NCBI GenBank assembly: GCA_002350805.1
Contig: DEFO01000021.1
Span: 1 to 50,411 of the forward strand
Origin: Prevotella sp. UBA2850
Lineage (GTDB): Bacteria > Bacteroidota > Bacteroidia > Bacteroidales > Bacteroidaceae
Reading direction: 5' to 3'
Length of the DNA stretch: 50,411 nt
Below the pieces are notes generated by a model. The model saw only the letters and a list, made by a program, of their open reading frames with translations. It was not told the DNA's origin and made no database searches. Below are positions 1 to 7,104 of this stretch, piece by piece. Each line of letters begins with the position of its first letter. The stretch's first letter is position 1. Position numbers and translations under genes: made by a program.

Positions 1-282
1 TACAAAATTATCGAGGGTTCAAAAGAGCGTATCCAGCTCTACCGTGGTGTAGTGATCCGCATCAGTGGTCACGGTGACAAGAAGCGTTTCACCGTTCGTA
101 AAATGTCTGGTACCATTGGTGTGGAGCGTATCTTCCCCATTGAGAGTCCCAACATCGAGAGCATCGAGGTCAACAAGCGCGGTAAGGTACGTCGTACCAA
201 GCTCTACTATCTGCGTCAGCTCACTGGTAAGGCTGCCCGCATTGCTGAAAAGAAAACTCCGATTAAGAAAGACCAGGAGTAA
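1..282 (+). CDS. rplS: Large ribosomal subunit protein bL19, 5' truncated
   Basis: This is the C-terminal part of ribosomal protein L19, which sits at the interface of the 30S and 50S subunits. The frame is open from base 1, so the start lies outside the window. The 93 visible residues contain the family blocks VIRISGHGDKKRFTVRK, GVERIFPIESPNIESIEV and GKVRRTKLYYLRQLTGKAARI. The short tail ending in KKDQE is typical of Bacteroidetes. A strong intrinsic terminator begins 23 bases after the stop, so this is the last gene of its transcript. Identification is near certain. Confidence 0.97.
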   Translation, partial: YKIIEGSKERIQLYRGVVIRISGHGDKKRFTVRKMSGTIGVERIFPIESPNIESIEVNKRGKVRRTKLYYLRQLTGKAARIAEKKTPIKKDQE

Positions 283-304
283 TCGAATCTTCTTAAGGCA
301 AGAT

Positions 305-340
305 AAAAAGTCCTGCGCTCATACGAGTGCAGGACTTTTT
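305..340 (+). terminator. Intrinsic terminator of rplS
   Basis: AAAAAGTCCTGC (305-316) pairs with GCAGGACTTTTT (329-340) around a loop in which CTC and GAG can pair further. The right arm ends in five Ts. The A and T tails make it able to act in both directions, so it could also stop transcripts from the minus-strand gene at 504-695. Confidence 0.9.
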
Positions 341-503
341 AGTTGTATGCTGTTGCTTCAGCCTCTGTTAAGCATTCCAAGTTTCCGTCACATGGGCATT
401 CATGAGGCTTCTGGCACATCGCACATTCATGCACTTTCAATTCTTCAAGCACATCGGCACTCATCATCAGGCATGAGAGCAGAAAACAGCGTCTCAGCCT
501 ACC

Positions 504-695
504 CTACTTCCTGTCCGATTCCTCATAGTTCGACAGTCCGTCGGCCTCGCCGTGCACAGCCTCCTGGAAACTCTCCCAGTCCTGATAGCCCACAAACAGC
601 GACAGTTTGTCGAGCGTTTTCTGGTTGGGCTTCTTCAGAATCTCTTTCTCCACTGCCTCGAGCAGCTTTTTCAATGCCTTGCGTTTCTTTTCCAT
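504..695 (-). CDS. Small hypothetical protein (63 aa)
   Basis: A 63-residue ORF, strongly charged, beginning MEKKRKALKKLLEAVEKEIL. The first half should be helical; the second half contains a tryptophan/aromatic segment (LFVGYQDWESFQEAVHG) and an acidic end. No family is recognised. The best support that it is real is its promoter: a TAACTTTGC element (714-722) lies about 20 bases before the ATG, the spacing seen at other genes here. It is convergent with rplS and divergent from the AICAR transformylase gene. No signal peptide or membrane segment is visible. It could be a cytosolic regulatory or RNA-associated protein, but nothing proves this. Confidence 0.6.
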   Translation of the reverse strand: MEKKRKALKKLLEAVEKEILKKPNQKTLDKLSLFVGYQDWESFQEAVHGEADGLSNYEESDRK

Positions 696-713
696 AACAT
701 CAACTATTGCGGT

Positions 714-722
714 GCAAAGTTA
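714..722 (-). promoter_or_regulatory. -7 promoter element for the 63-aa gene
   Basis: Reads TAACTTTGC on the minus strand, matching TAnnTTTGC of the Bacteroidetes primary sigma factor. It is about 20 bases from the ATG at 695 and lies back-to-back with the plus-strand element at 755-763. Confidence 0.7.
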
Positions 723-754
723 CACAATTATTTGCATACCTCGCCATAAATTCG

Positions 755-763
755 TAAATTTGC
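755..763 (+). promoter_or_regulatory. -7 promoter element for the AICAR transformylase gene
   Basis: TAAATTTGC matches TAnnTTTGC. Transcription would start near 769-770 and give a leader of about 20 bases before ATG 791. A C4/T-rich stretch but no Shine-Dalgarno sequence precedes the ATG. Confidence 0.75.
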
Positions 764-790
764 AGAAAATTTCTCCAACCCCATTTTTTT

Positions 791-1975
791 ATGAAAGAAT
801 TATCACTAAAGTACGGATGCAATCCCAACCAGAAGCCTTCACGTATTTTCATGACCGAAGGCGAGCTTCCCATTGAAGTCATCAACGGCCGTCCCGGCTA
901 CATCAATTTCCTCGACGCACTCAATGCCTGGCAGCTGGTCAAGGAGCTCAAGCAGGCCACCGGACTACCCGCCGCCGCCTCGTTCAAGCATGTCAGCCCG
1001 GCAGGAGCCGCCGTAGGACTACCCCTGAGCGACACCCTGAAGAAGATCTACTTCGTCGACGACATTGAAGGCCTCGACGATTCGCCCGTTGCCTGTGCCT
1101 ATGCCCGCGCCCGTGGTGCCGACCGCATGTCGAGCTATGGTGATTTTGTGGCACTCTCCGACACTTGCGACGCTACTACCGCCCGCATTCTGAAACGTGA
1201 GGTCAGCGATGGTGTGATTGCCCCCGGCTTTACACCCGAGGCTATCGAGATATTGAAAGACAAGCGCAAGGGCACTTATAACGTCATCCAGATTGACCCC
1301 GAATACCGTCCCGAGCCCGTGGAGCGCAAGCAGGTGTTTGGCGTCACCTTCGAGCAAGGACGCAACGAAATCCGCCTCGACGACCCCGCACTCTTCGAGA
1401 ACATCCCCACGGCCAATAAAACCTTCACCGACGAGGCCCGCCGCGACCTCATCATCGCCCTCATCACCCTGAAGTACACCCAGTCGAACAGCGTCTGCTA
1501 CGTGAAAGACGGACAGGCCATCGGCATCGGAGCAGGCCAGCAGAGCCGCATCCATTGCACACGCCTGGCCGGCAACAAGGCCGACATCTGGTGGCTGCGT
1601 CAGCATCCGAAGGTGATGTCACTGCCCTTCAAGCCCGGCATCCGCCGCGCCGACCGCGACAACACCATCGATGTCTATATCTCCGACGACCACGACGACG
1701 TACTGGCCGACGGCACATGGCAGCTCTTCTTCACCGAGCAGCCCGAGGTGCTCACCCGCGAGGAGAAGCGCGAGTGGATAGCCAAGAACACCCGCGTGGC
1801 CCTAGGCAGCGATGCTTTCTTCCCCTTCGGCGACAATATTGAGCGCGCCCACAAAAGTGGCGTCGAGTATATCGCACAGGCTGGAGGCTCTGTTCGCGAC
1901 GACCATGTCATCATGACGTGCGATAAATATGGCATCGCCATGGCATTCACCGGCGTTCGTCTGTTCCACCATTAA
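791..1975 (+). CDS. Stand-alone AICAR transformylase (PurH formyltransferase domain only)
   Basis: Predicted phosphoribosylaminoimidazolecarboxamide formyltransferase, transferring a formyl group from 10-formyl-THF to AICAR in purine synthesis. The 394 residues correspond to the C-terminal domain of PurH. The N-terminal IMP cyclohydrolase domain of the usual ~520-aa bifunctional enzyme is absent and there is no room for it upstream. KHVSPAGAAVG (residues 66-76) carries the Lys-His pair (K66-H67) expected in the active site, and QSRIHCTRLAGNKADIWWLRQHP is a second conserved block. The gene has its own promoter and a 65-aa gene follows after 24 bases. Bacteroidales are known to carry such short enzymes, sometimes beside a full purH, so no purH symbol is given. 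Confidence 0.9.
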   Translation: MKELSLKYGCNPNQKPSRIFMTEGELPIEVINGRPGYINFLDALNAWQLVKELKQATGLPAAASFKHVSPAGAAVGLPLSDTLKKIYFVDDIEGLDDSPVACAYARARGADRMSSYGDFVALSDTCDATTARILKREVSDGVIAPGFTPEAIEILKDKRKGTYNVIQIDPEYRPEPVERKQVFGVTFEQGRNEIRLDDPALFENIPTANKTFTDEARRDLIIALITLKYTQSNSVCYVKDGQAIGIGAGQQSRIHCTRLAGNKADIWWLRQHPKVMSLPFKPGIRRADRDNTIDVYISDDHDDVLADGTWQLFFTEQPEVLTREEKREWIAKNTRVALGSDAFFPFGDNIERAHKSGVEYIAQAGGSVRDDHVIMTCDKYGIAMAFTGVRLFHH

Positions 1976-1999
1976 TCCTCATCTTATTCCAGCAAATAT

Positions 2000-2197
2000 A
2001 TGGAAGACGATTTCATGTCCATTCTCGAGAATGGCATCAGTTTCGGCCGGAGCAGCGCACCGCGTAAAACCGACGACAAAGTGAAGACGAAGGCCAAGAA
2101 AAAGAAATACATCACCGGCTCGCACGGCAGCGGCTCGGCCATGCAGAAAGCCAAATACCGCGAGCAACGGGCTAACCGTCATAAAGGGAAGAAATAA
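2000..2197 (+). CDS. Small basic hypothetical protein (65 aa)
   Basis: A 65-residue protein that is very rich in lysine and arginine from about residue 20 on (KTKAKKKKYITGSHGSGSAM, then KYREQRANRHKGKK). Its ATG lies 24 bases after the AICAR transformylase stop, with no promoter in between, so the two are probably cotranscribed. The stop codon sits inside the left arm and loop of the operon terminator, which supports a real gene end here. Composition suggests a nucleic-acid or ribosome-associated protein; no family is recognised and no function is claimed. Confidence 0.6.
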   Translation: MEDDFMSILENGISFGRSSAPRKTDDKVKTKAKKKKYITGSHGSGSAMQKAKYREQRANRHKGKK

Positions 2198-2212
2198 CTT
2201 CTTCCCTTTTTT
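2183..2212 (+). terminator. Intrinsic terminator overlapping the 65-aa gene's stop codon
   Basis: AAAGGGAAGAA (2183-2193) pairs perfectly with TTCTTCCCTTT (2199-2209) over a five-base loop and continues to six Ts. The stop codon TAA (2195-2197) is in the loop. Confidence 0.9.
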
Positions 2213-2280
2213 CATGAATATGATTGGTCGCTCGACTGTTTTGAGAATAGGCTGCTTTACTGTTCCAGAGAGCAACTTTA

Positions 2281-2407
2281 GAAGAGCAGAAAGCATCTCT
2301 GCCGTTCTGGAAGGCTGCTTTAGTAGAACAGGAAGCATCTCTGCCGGTCTGGAAGGCTGCTTTAGTAGAACAGGAAGCATCTCTGCCGGTCTGGAAGGCT
2401 GCTTTAG
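2281..2407. repeat. 42-bp tandem repeat, about three copies
   Basis: GCATCTCTGCC recurs at 2293, 2335 and 2377, exactly 42 bases apart; copies two and three are nearly identical and copy one diverges. Each unit contains two related half-units (CAGGAAGC..., CTGGAAGG...) about 20-22 bases apart. It lies between convergent genes. Frames are open through it on both strands only because 42 is a multiple of three. Confidence 0.9.
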
Positions 2408-2449
2408 ATTGATGATGATACTTTCCCAAACGGTCAGACTGCCATTAAA

Positions 2450-2528
2450 GCTGTTCCTGTTGTTCTAGCTGTTTTTATCAGAATCGATATGAGTTATCTT
2501 AAAAAACAACTAGAACAACAGGAACAGC
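2450..2528. repeat. Long inverted repeat (27-bp arms)
   Basis: The arm at 2450-2476 (starting GCTGTTCCTGTTGTTCTAG) and the arm at 2501-2528 are reverse complements with one mismatch in 27 positions. The 24-base loop is 2477-2500. It is 42 bases past the end of the M23 gene and 250 bases past the plus-strand terminator. There is no U-run directly after either arm, so it is not a textbook terminator; a decayed mobile-element end or an RNA-stabilising hairpin are alternatives. Confidence 0.85.
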
Positions 2529-2569
2529 ATTTTCAAACGACTGGTTTATGCTGATATTCAGCGGGATTA

Positions 2570-3688
2570 CTAACTGCGCCGGCTGGTGATGCCCCCACCC
2601 TTACGAATGGTGAGAATAGCATTCTGCAGACGCTTGGTGTCGTGATTGAATACGATGTTAGGATTGATTTTCCGGCCATTCGGGCAGTGCACCTCAAAGT
2701 GCAAATGCTCGGTCGTGGCCCGGCCGGTACGCCCTGTCAGTCCTATAATCTGCCCTGCCTTCACCTTCTGTCCTGCCTTCACCAAGTTCTTGCTCTGGTG
2801 GCTGTAAAGGGTGGTCAGCCCATTAGGATGGCGGATGACAATACAGTTTCCATAGCCGCTATAGGGACCGCTGCGCGTCACCACACCAGCGAAGGCGGCA
2901 CGGATATTATCGTTGGGCTTGGTCTTCAAGTCCACTCCTGAATGGCGGCGGCGCCCACCATAAGGACTAATCACCTTGCATCCAGGCAGTGGATAGGCCC
3001 ATTCGCCCGCTTTCAGTGTCGAGAGGTCGAGCCTCACGACATCACTTTTCTCAAAGGGGTTGGCATCGGCATTCTTCACGCCATTGTCGTCGGCCAGATT
3101 CTTGCGCTCAGTACGCACGTCGACGTTGAATCCTTTCTTCTCGACTATCACGCGCTGGGCACGCAGATTGTGCGAACGCACGTCGACCAGAATCTCCGGG
3201 TTCACCCTGCGGCCATCCACCATGATGGAGAAAAGACAGAACACACGGTCGTCCTTTCCGCCCACAATGGCAATGGTCTGTCCGGCCTTCACCTTGTCGC
3301 CCACCTTCACCAGGTTCTGGGCGTTATGTCCGTAGACTGTCTCAAAGCCGTTGTCATGTCGAATCACGATCACATGGCCAAACTGCGGATGGTTGCGCGA
3401 GATGCGCACCACACCTCCAAACATGGCTTTCACGGCGTCGCCCTTGGTCGTTACGATTTCTACATCGTTGCCGTTGTTCACCACCGTGGCCTTTCCCACG
3501 GGCAGGGGAAACGAATATTCCTCGTCGGGCAGACAGTCGAAGTCGACGGAGAACATATTCGAACGCTCAAACAAGTCTTTTGTCTCTATACTGATTTGCT
3601 GCTGTTCCAGCGCAGAAAACTCTTGTTGCGCCACAGCATTTCCGCATGCCGCGAGGCATGCTGTCATGACAATAGTCCGTAGTTTCAT
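2570..3688 (-). CDS. Secreted M23 (LytM-type) metallopeptidase with two M23-like domains
   Basis: Predicted peptidoglycan peptidase or activator acting in the periplasm. A signal peptide covers about residues 1-20 (ending AVAQQ). Two M23-like domains follow. The first, about 60-165, has the fold signature (HVIVIRHDNGFETVYGHNAQ) but lacks the HxxxD motif and has CLFSIMVDG where HLHFE should be, so it should not bind zinc. The second, about 228-345, has H249-SGV-D253 and H328-L-H330-FE, the complete metal/catalytic set. The gene starts 4 bases after pgeF stops and is last in the hpt-adk-obgE-pgeF operon. The product is a good candidate for a cell-division or wall-turnover hydrolase; the exact bond cleaved is unknown. 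Confidence 0.9.
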   Translation of the reverse strand: MKLRTIVMTACLAACGNAVAQQEFSALEQQQISIETKDLFERSNMFSVDFDCLPDEEYSFPLPVGKATVVNNGNDVEIVTTKGDAVKAMFGGVVRISRNHPQFGHVIVIRHDNGFETVYGHNAQNLVKVGDKVKAGQTIAIVGGKDDRVFCLFSIMVDGRRVNPEILVDVRSHNLRAQRVIVEKKGFNVDVRTERKNLADDNGVKNADANPFEKSDVVRLDLSTLKAGEWAYPLPGCKVISPYGGRRRHSGVDLKTKPNDNIRAAFAGVVTRSGPYSGYGNCIVIRHPNGLTTLYSHQSKNLVKAGQKVKAGQIIGLTGRTGRATTEHLHFEVHCPNGRKINPNIVFNHDTKRLQNAILTIRKGGGITSRRS

Positions 3689-3692
3689 TTTT

Positions 3693-4526
3693 TTACCTTA
3701 ATAGTATTGCTGTTAGTATTCGGCCAGAGTCGATGCCCAGTCTGCGGGCAGAAAAAAACTCATCGCTATGTTGATAGGTGCAGATTCCTACCACCTGAAT
3801 ATTCTCAGAACTAATACCAGCCTCCTCGAGTTGCAGGCGGTTGCAGGCCCACAGGTCGATGTGCCATTTCTGTGCTGCATGCCCGGAGTTCAAAGCAGCT
3901 GGCTGATGGTTGGCAGCCAATGCCGGATAGCGCCGGGCTATCTTCTCCATGGTAAAGCCAGCAGCGGCAAACTGCTCATACACCTCGTCACCCACCTCGA
4001 AGCTGTCGAGCGAGATGCCCGGCCCGATCATGGCTTTCAAGTGTGCCGCGTCGGTGCCGTAAGCACGGCTCATGGTCTCGATGGCTTTCATGGCAATGCG
4101 CGCCACCGTGCCGCGCCAGCCCGCATGGATGGCGCATACGGCCTGATGGTCTTCATCGTAGAGCAGGATGGGGATGCAGTCGGCCGTCGACACACCGATG
4201 CACAACTGCCGTACATCGGTCATCACGGCATCTACACCTTCCAGCAGCTGCGCTTTCTCTTCGTCGCCGAGTCTCAGAAAGTCCTTGCCGATGCGCCTTA
4301 CCTCAGTGCCATGCACCTGATGAGGATACACCAGCCGGTCGTCACTGATTTGCAACAGGCGGCACAGCGCCAGTCTATTGGCAGCGATATGACTCGGCTT
4401 GTCGCCGCAATAGTAGTTCACGTTAAACTCGCCGTAGTTGCCCACGCTGCATCCGCCTCTACGGGTGGTGCTGAAAGCAACTACTTGCGGTGAGATATCA
4501 TAATATGTGAGTACCGGATCAGTCAT
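3693..4526 (-). CDS. pgeF: PgeF/YfiH family protein (laccase-domain; purine nucleoside phosphorylase / peptidoglycan editing factor)
   Basis: Member of the YfiH (DUF152, 'polyphenol oxidase') family, whose members act on purine nucleosides and, in E. coli, prevent misincorporation of serine in peptidoglycan. Conserved blocks are HQVHGTEV, STADCIPILLYD, CAIHAGWRGTVARI and AMIGPGISLDSFEVGDEV, giving the His, Cys and His that bind zinc. I chose ATG 4526 (MTDPVLTYYDIS) because it overlaps the obgE stop by 8 bases, which implies translational coupling; the frame continues open to an ATG at 4541, giving five extra residues. The gene fits the purine-salvage operon on one side and the wall peptidase on the other. 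Confidence 0.9.
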   Translation of the reverse strand: MTDPVLTYYDISPQVVAFSTTRRGGCSVGNYGEFNVNYYCGDKPSHIAANRLALCRLLQISDDRLVYPHQVHGTEVRRIGKDFLRLGDEEKAQLLEGVDAVMTDVRQLCIGVSTADCIPILLYDEDHQAVCAIHAGWRGTVARIAMKAIETMSRAYGTDAAHLKAMIGPGISLDSFEVGDEVYEQFAAAGFTMEKIARRYPALAANHQPAALNSGHAAQKWHIDLWACNRLQLEEAGISSENIQVVGICTYQHSDEFFSARRLGIDSGRILTAILLR

Positions 4527-5685
4527 CCAGTTCCTCCTCATACTCGTAGTCGTCTATGTCCTCCACCTCGTCATCGCCCAGGAAGACAATATCATCTTCG
4601 CCCTCTTCCTCCATCTCGGCGGCAAAGCGGCTCATATCCTTATCGCGGTGCACGATGACGTCCTCGCTGGTCAGCGTCTGCAACTTATTGCTCTCGCTGT
4701 TCAACTCCTCCCACAGCACATCCTTCAGCTCATTCAGTCCGAAGCCCGTCACTGCCGAGATGAACACCACGGGCAGGTCTTGCGGCAGCGTCTCTTTGAG
4801 CATGTCCATCAGCTCATCGTCCAGCAGGTCGCATTTTGTCACGGCCAGCACACGGTGTTTGTCGAGCATGTCGGGGTTGAACTGTCGCAGTTCGTTGAGC
4901 AGAATCTCATACTCGCGCTTGATGTCGTCGGTGTCGCCCGGCACCATGAAGAGCAGCAGCGAGTTCCGCTCGATGTGCCGCAGGAAGCGCAGCCCGAGTC
5001 CTTTTCCTTCACTGGCCCCCTCGATGATGCCCGGAATGTCGGCCATCACAAACGACTTATTGTCGCGGTAGCCCACAATGCCAAGGCTCGGTTCCATGGT
5101 GGTAAACGGATAGTTGGCTATCTTCGGGCGCGCATTCGAGAGTGATGACACCAGGGTCGACTTGCCGGCATTGGGGAAGCCCACCAGTCCGACGTCAGCC
5201 AGCAGTTTCAGTTCCAATATGATGGTCATCTCCTGCATGGGCTCACCGGGCTGAGCATAGCGCGGTGCCTGGTTGGTGGCCGTACGGAACTGGAAGTTGC
5301 CAAGACCTCCACGGCCGCCTTTCAGCAGCATCACCACCTGACCGTCGTAGGTCACATCGCACACATATTTGCCGGTCTCAGCATTGTAGACCACTGTTCC
5401 GCACGGCACGTCAATATACATATCCTTGCCGTCGGTACCGTGACACTTGTCCTTACCGCCGTTGCCCCCGTGCTCGGCAAAGACATGCCGCTGATACTTC
5501 AGGTGCAACAGGGTCCAGTAGTTATGATTGCCGCGCAGATAGATGTTGCCTCCCCTGCCGCCGTCACCTCCGTCGGGACCGCCATAGGGATTATACTTCA
5601 CGTGGCGCAGATGCATCGACCCGCGCCCGCCTTTGCCCGAACGGCAGTAAATCTTCACATAGTCTACAAAGTTGCTTTCAGCCAT
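4519..5685 (-). CDS. obgE: Obg family GTPase, ribosome assembly
   Basis: Essential GTPase that binds the 50S subunit and links ribosome assembly to growth. The 388 residues show the glycine-rich Obg fold (about 1-158) and then the G domain: G1 GFPNAGKST (169-177), G2 FTT (194-196), G3 DIPG (216-219), G4 TKCD (283-286) and G5 SAVTG (310-314). The G4 motif is TKCD instead of NKxD, a variant I believe is common in Bacteroidetes. The C-terminal domain is replaced by a ~45-residue very acidic tail (ends DDYEYEEELDD). The stop overlaps the pgeF start by 8 bases. Confidence 0.96.
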   Translation of the reverse strand: MAESNFVDYVKIYCRSGKGGRGSMHLRHVKYNPYGGPDGGDGGRGGNIYLRGNHNYWTLLHLKYQRHVFAEHGGNGGKDKCHGTDGKDMYIDVPCGTVVYNAETGKYVCDVTYDGQVVMLLKGGRGGLGNFQFRTATNQAPRYAQPGEPMQEMTIILELKLLADVGLVGFPNAGKSTLVSSLSNARPKIANYPFTTMEPSLGIVGYRDNKSFVMADIPGIIEGASEGKGLGLRFLRHIERNSLLLFMVPGDTDDIKREYEILLNELRQFNPDMLDKHRVLAVTKCDLLDDELMDMLKETLPQDLPVVFISAVTGFGLNELKDVLWEELNSESNKLQTLTSEDVIVHRDKDMSRFAAEMEEEGEDDIVFLGDDEVEDIDDYEYEEELDD

Positions 5686-5718
5686 ACGTTGCTCTCTTGA
5701 ATTGCTTTTTTTCTGGCA

Positions 5719-5770
5719 AGAGTCCCAGTTGTTTGCGACTCTCCAGTAGCATCAAGCTGCCCGGAGAGTC
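5719..5770 (-). other. Mutually exclusive hairpin elements between adk and obgE
   Basis: Three matching elements lie in the 94-base adk-obgE spacer: GGAGAGTC (5763-5770), GACTCTCC (5737-5744) and AGAGTC (5719-5724). The middle one can pair with either flank but not both. No U-run follows on the minus strand, so a classical attenuator is unlikely; RNA processing or leader control of obgE is possible. Confidence 0.4.
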
Positions 5771-5779
5771 TGAGATGTA

Positions 5780-6352
5780 TTAAAGCTGGTCAATCACCTG
5801 ACAGATATCCGCAAAGATTCTGTCCAGACTGCCCAGTCCGTCGATATGCTTGTGCAGGCCCTCTTTCTCGTACCACTCGATGAGCGGCTGGGTCTGCGAG
5901 TGATAAACCACGAGACGTTTTTTGATGGTCTCCTCATTGTCGTCAGCACGTCCGCTTTCCTGTCCGCGCTTGATCAGACGCTTCATCAGCTCGTCTTCCG
6001 GTACGTCCAGCTCTATCATGGCAGCCACCTTGTGGCCACGCTCGGCGAGCATTTTCTTCAAAGCCTCAGCCTGCGGAATGGTACGGGGGAATCCGTCGAA
6101 GATCACTCCCTTGTGCTCCTTGCCGAAGCTGTCGTACACCTGAGCCAGAATGCTCACCATCAGGTCGTCGGGAATCAACTGACCATTGTCAATCAGTCCC
6201 TTTGCAGTCTTTCCTAGTTCTGTGCCTTTTTTGATCTCATTGCGAAGAACATCACCTGTTGAGATGTGCTCAAGGCCATATTTCTCAATCATCAAGTCAC
6301 TTTGGGTACCCTTGCCAGAGCCGGGAGCCCCGAAAATTACAATATTCTTCAT
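5780..6352 (-). CDS. adk: Adenylate kinase
   Basis: Converts ATP + AMP to 2 ADP. The P-loop GAPGSGKGTQ is at residues 8-17; ISTGDVLRNEI (AMP binding), FDGFPRTIPQAE and the LID-side KRGQESGRADDNEETIKKRL follow. The protein is about 190 aa, the short type without the zinc-finger LID insertion. The frame is open to a TTG at 6379, but ATG 6352 (MKNIVIFGAP) or 6355 fits the family start. It is second in the hpt-adk-obgE-pgeF operon, about 120 bases after hpt. Confidence 0.96.
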   Translation of the reverse strand: MKNIVIFGAPGSGKGTQSDLMIEKYGLEHISTGDVLRNEIKKGTELGKTAKGLIDNGQLIPDDLMVSILAQVYDSFGKEHKGVIFDGFPRTIPQAEALKKMLAERGHKVAAMIELDVPEDELMKRLIKRGQESGRADDNEETIKKRLVVYHSQTQPLIEWYEKEGLHKHIDGLGSLDRIFADICQVIDQL

Positions 6353-6475
6353 CATTTTATCATTATTTAGTTGACTCAATTCTCTCGTTTGCCCAACTTC
6401 GTTGTAGCCAAGGAGTCTTCGACAGCCTTGACCTGCGAACAGGAGTTAAGCCACCGTCAATTCCGATTGTCGGTA

Positions 6476-7018
6476 TCAGTCGGCCACCACTGTGTAGATA
6501 TCCTTCAGATTACGTCCTTCCTGGTCGTAGTCCAGTCCGTAGCCCACGATAAAGTCGTTGGGTATCTCCATGGCAGCATACTCTATATTGAGGTCCACCT
6601 GCAACTTCTCGGGTTTCACCAGCAACGTGCAGATGTGCACCGATGCGGGGTTGCGCGTGCCGAGCGTTTCGACCATGCGCTTCATGGTCAGGCCCGTGTC
6701 CACGATGTCCTCCACAATCACAATATGCCGGCCTGTAAGATCCTCGTTGATGCCAATCACCTCTGTCACCTTTCCCGTCGACGTAGTACCCTGATAGGAA
6801 GCCAGTTTCACAAACGAAATCTCGCATGGAATGGTGATCATACGCATCAGGTCGGCGGCGAAGACAAACGAGCCGTTCAGCACGGCCAGAAATAGCGGTT
6901 TCTTATCCGCCATGTCTTTGTTCAAACGGTCGGCCACCACACTGATTCTTTTCCGTATCTCTGCCTCCGGAATGGAGACTCTGAAGGTTTTGTCCTTGAT
7001 TCTGACTGTATTCATCAT
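6476..7018 (-). CDS. hpt: Hypoxanthine phosphoribosyltransferase
   Basis: Purine salvage: hypoxanthine or guanine + PRPP gives IMP or GMP. The PRPP-binding motif VIVEDIVDTGLTM is clear, preceded by AVLNGSFVFAADLMR and followed by DFIVGYGLDYDQEGRNL, the base-binding end of the family. About 180 aa is normal length. The frame extends to a TTG at 7042, but that codon lies inside the -7 promoter element (7039-7047), so translation must begin at ATG 7018 or 7015. It is the first gene of the minus-strand operon and divergent from nnrDE. Confidence 0.95.
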   Translation of the reverse strand: MMNTVRIKDKTFRVSIPEAEIRKRISVVADRLNKDMADKKPLFLAVLNGSFVFAADLMRMITIPCEISFVKLASYQGTTSTGKVTEVIGINEDLTGRHIVIVEDIVDTGLTMKRMVETLGTRNPASVHICTLLVKPEKLQVDLNIEYAAMEIPNDFIVGYGLDYDQEGRNLKDIYTVVAD

Positions 7019-7038
7019 GTTTTTTTTACTAATTTGCT

Positions 7039-7047
7039 GCAAAAATA
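7039..7047 (-). promoter_or_regulatory. -7 promoter element of the hpt operon
   Basis: Reads TATTTTTGC on the minus strand, 21 bases before ATG 7018. No TTTG is found at the usual upstream spacing. It lies 45 bases from the divergent element at 7092-7100. Confidence 0.7.
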
Positions 7048-7091
7048 CGAAAAAAAGGGCAAAATATGGTCATCAATTAGTATTAATTTCG

Positions 7092-7100
7092 TATTTTTGC
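7092..7100 (+). promoter_or_regulatory. -7 promoter element of nnrDE
   Basis: TATTTTTGC ends only four bases before ATG 7105. As transcription normally starts 4-8 bases after this element, the mRNA would be leaderless or nearly so. Confidence 0.7.
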
Positions 7101-7104
7101 ATCG

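Noticed and set aside
65..697. A 210-codon plus-strand open frame across rplS and the following spacer
   Set aside because: It overlaps rplS in another frame and crosses the rplS terminator; composition (Ser/Arg/Pro-rich) is that of a shadow frame.
1979..2468. Open frames on both strands through the 42-bp repeats, encoding 14-residue peptide repeats
   Set aside because: Open because the unit length is a multiple of three; no promoter or signal, several frames equally open, and they cross a strong terminator.
7019..7042. Earlier start codon (TTG 7042) for hpt
   Set aside because: The codon lies inside the -7 promoter element and would precede the transcription start.
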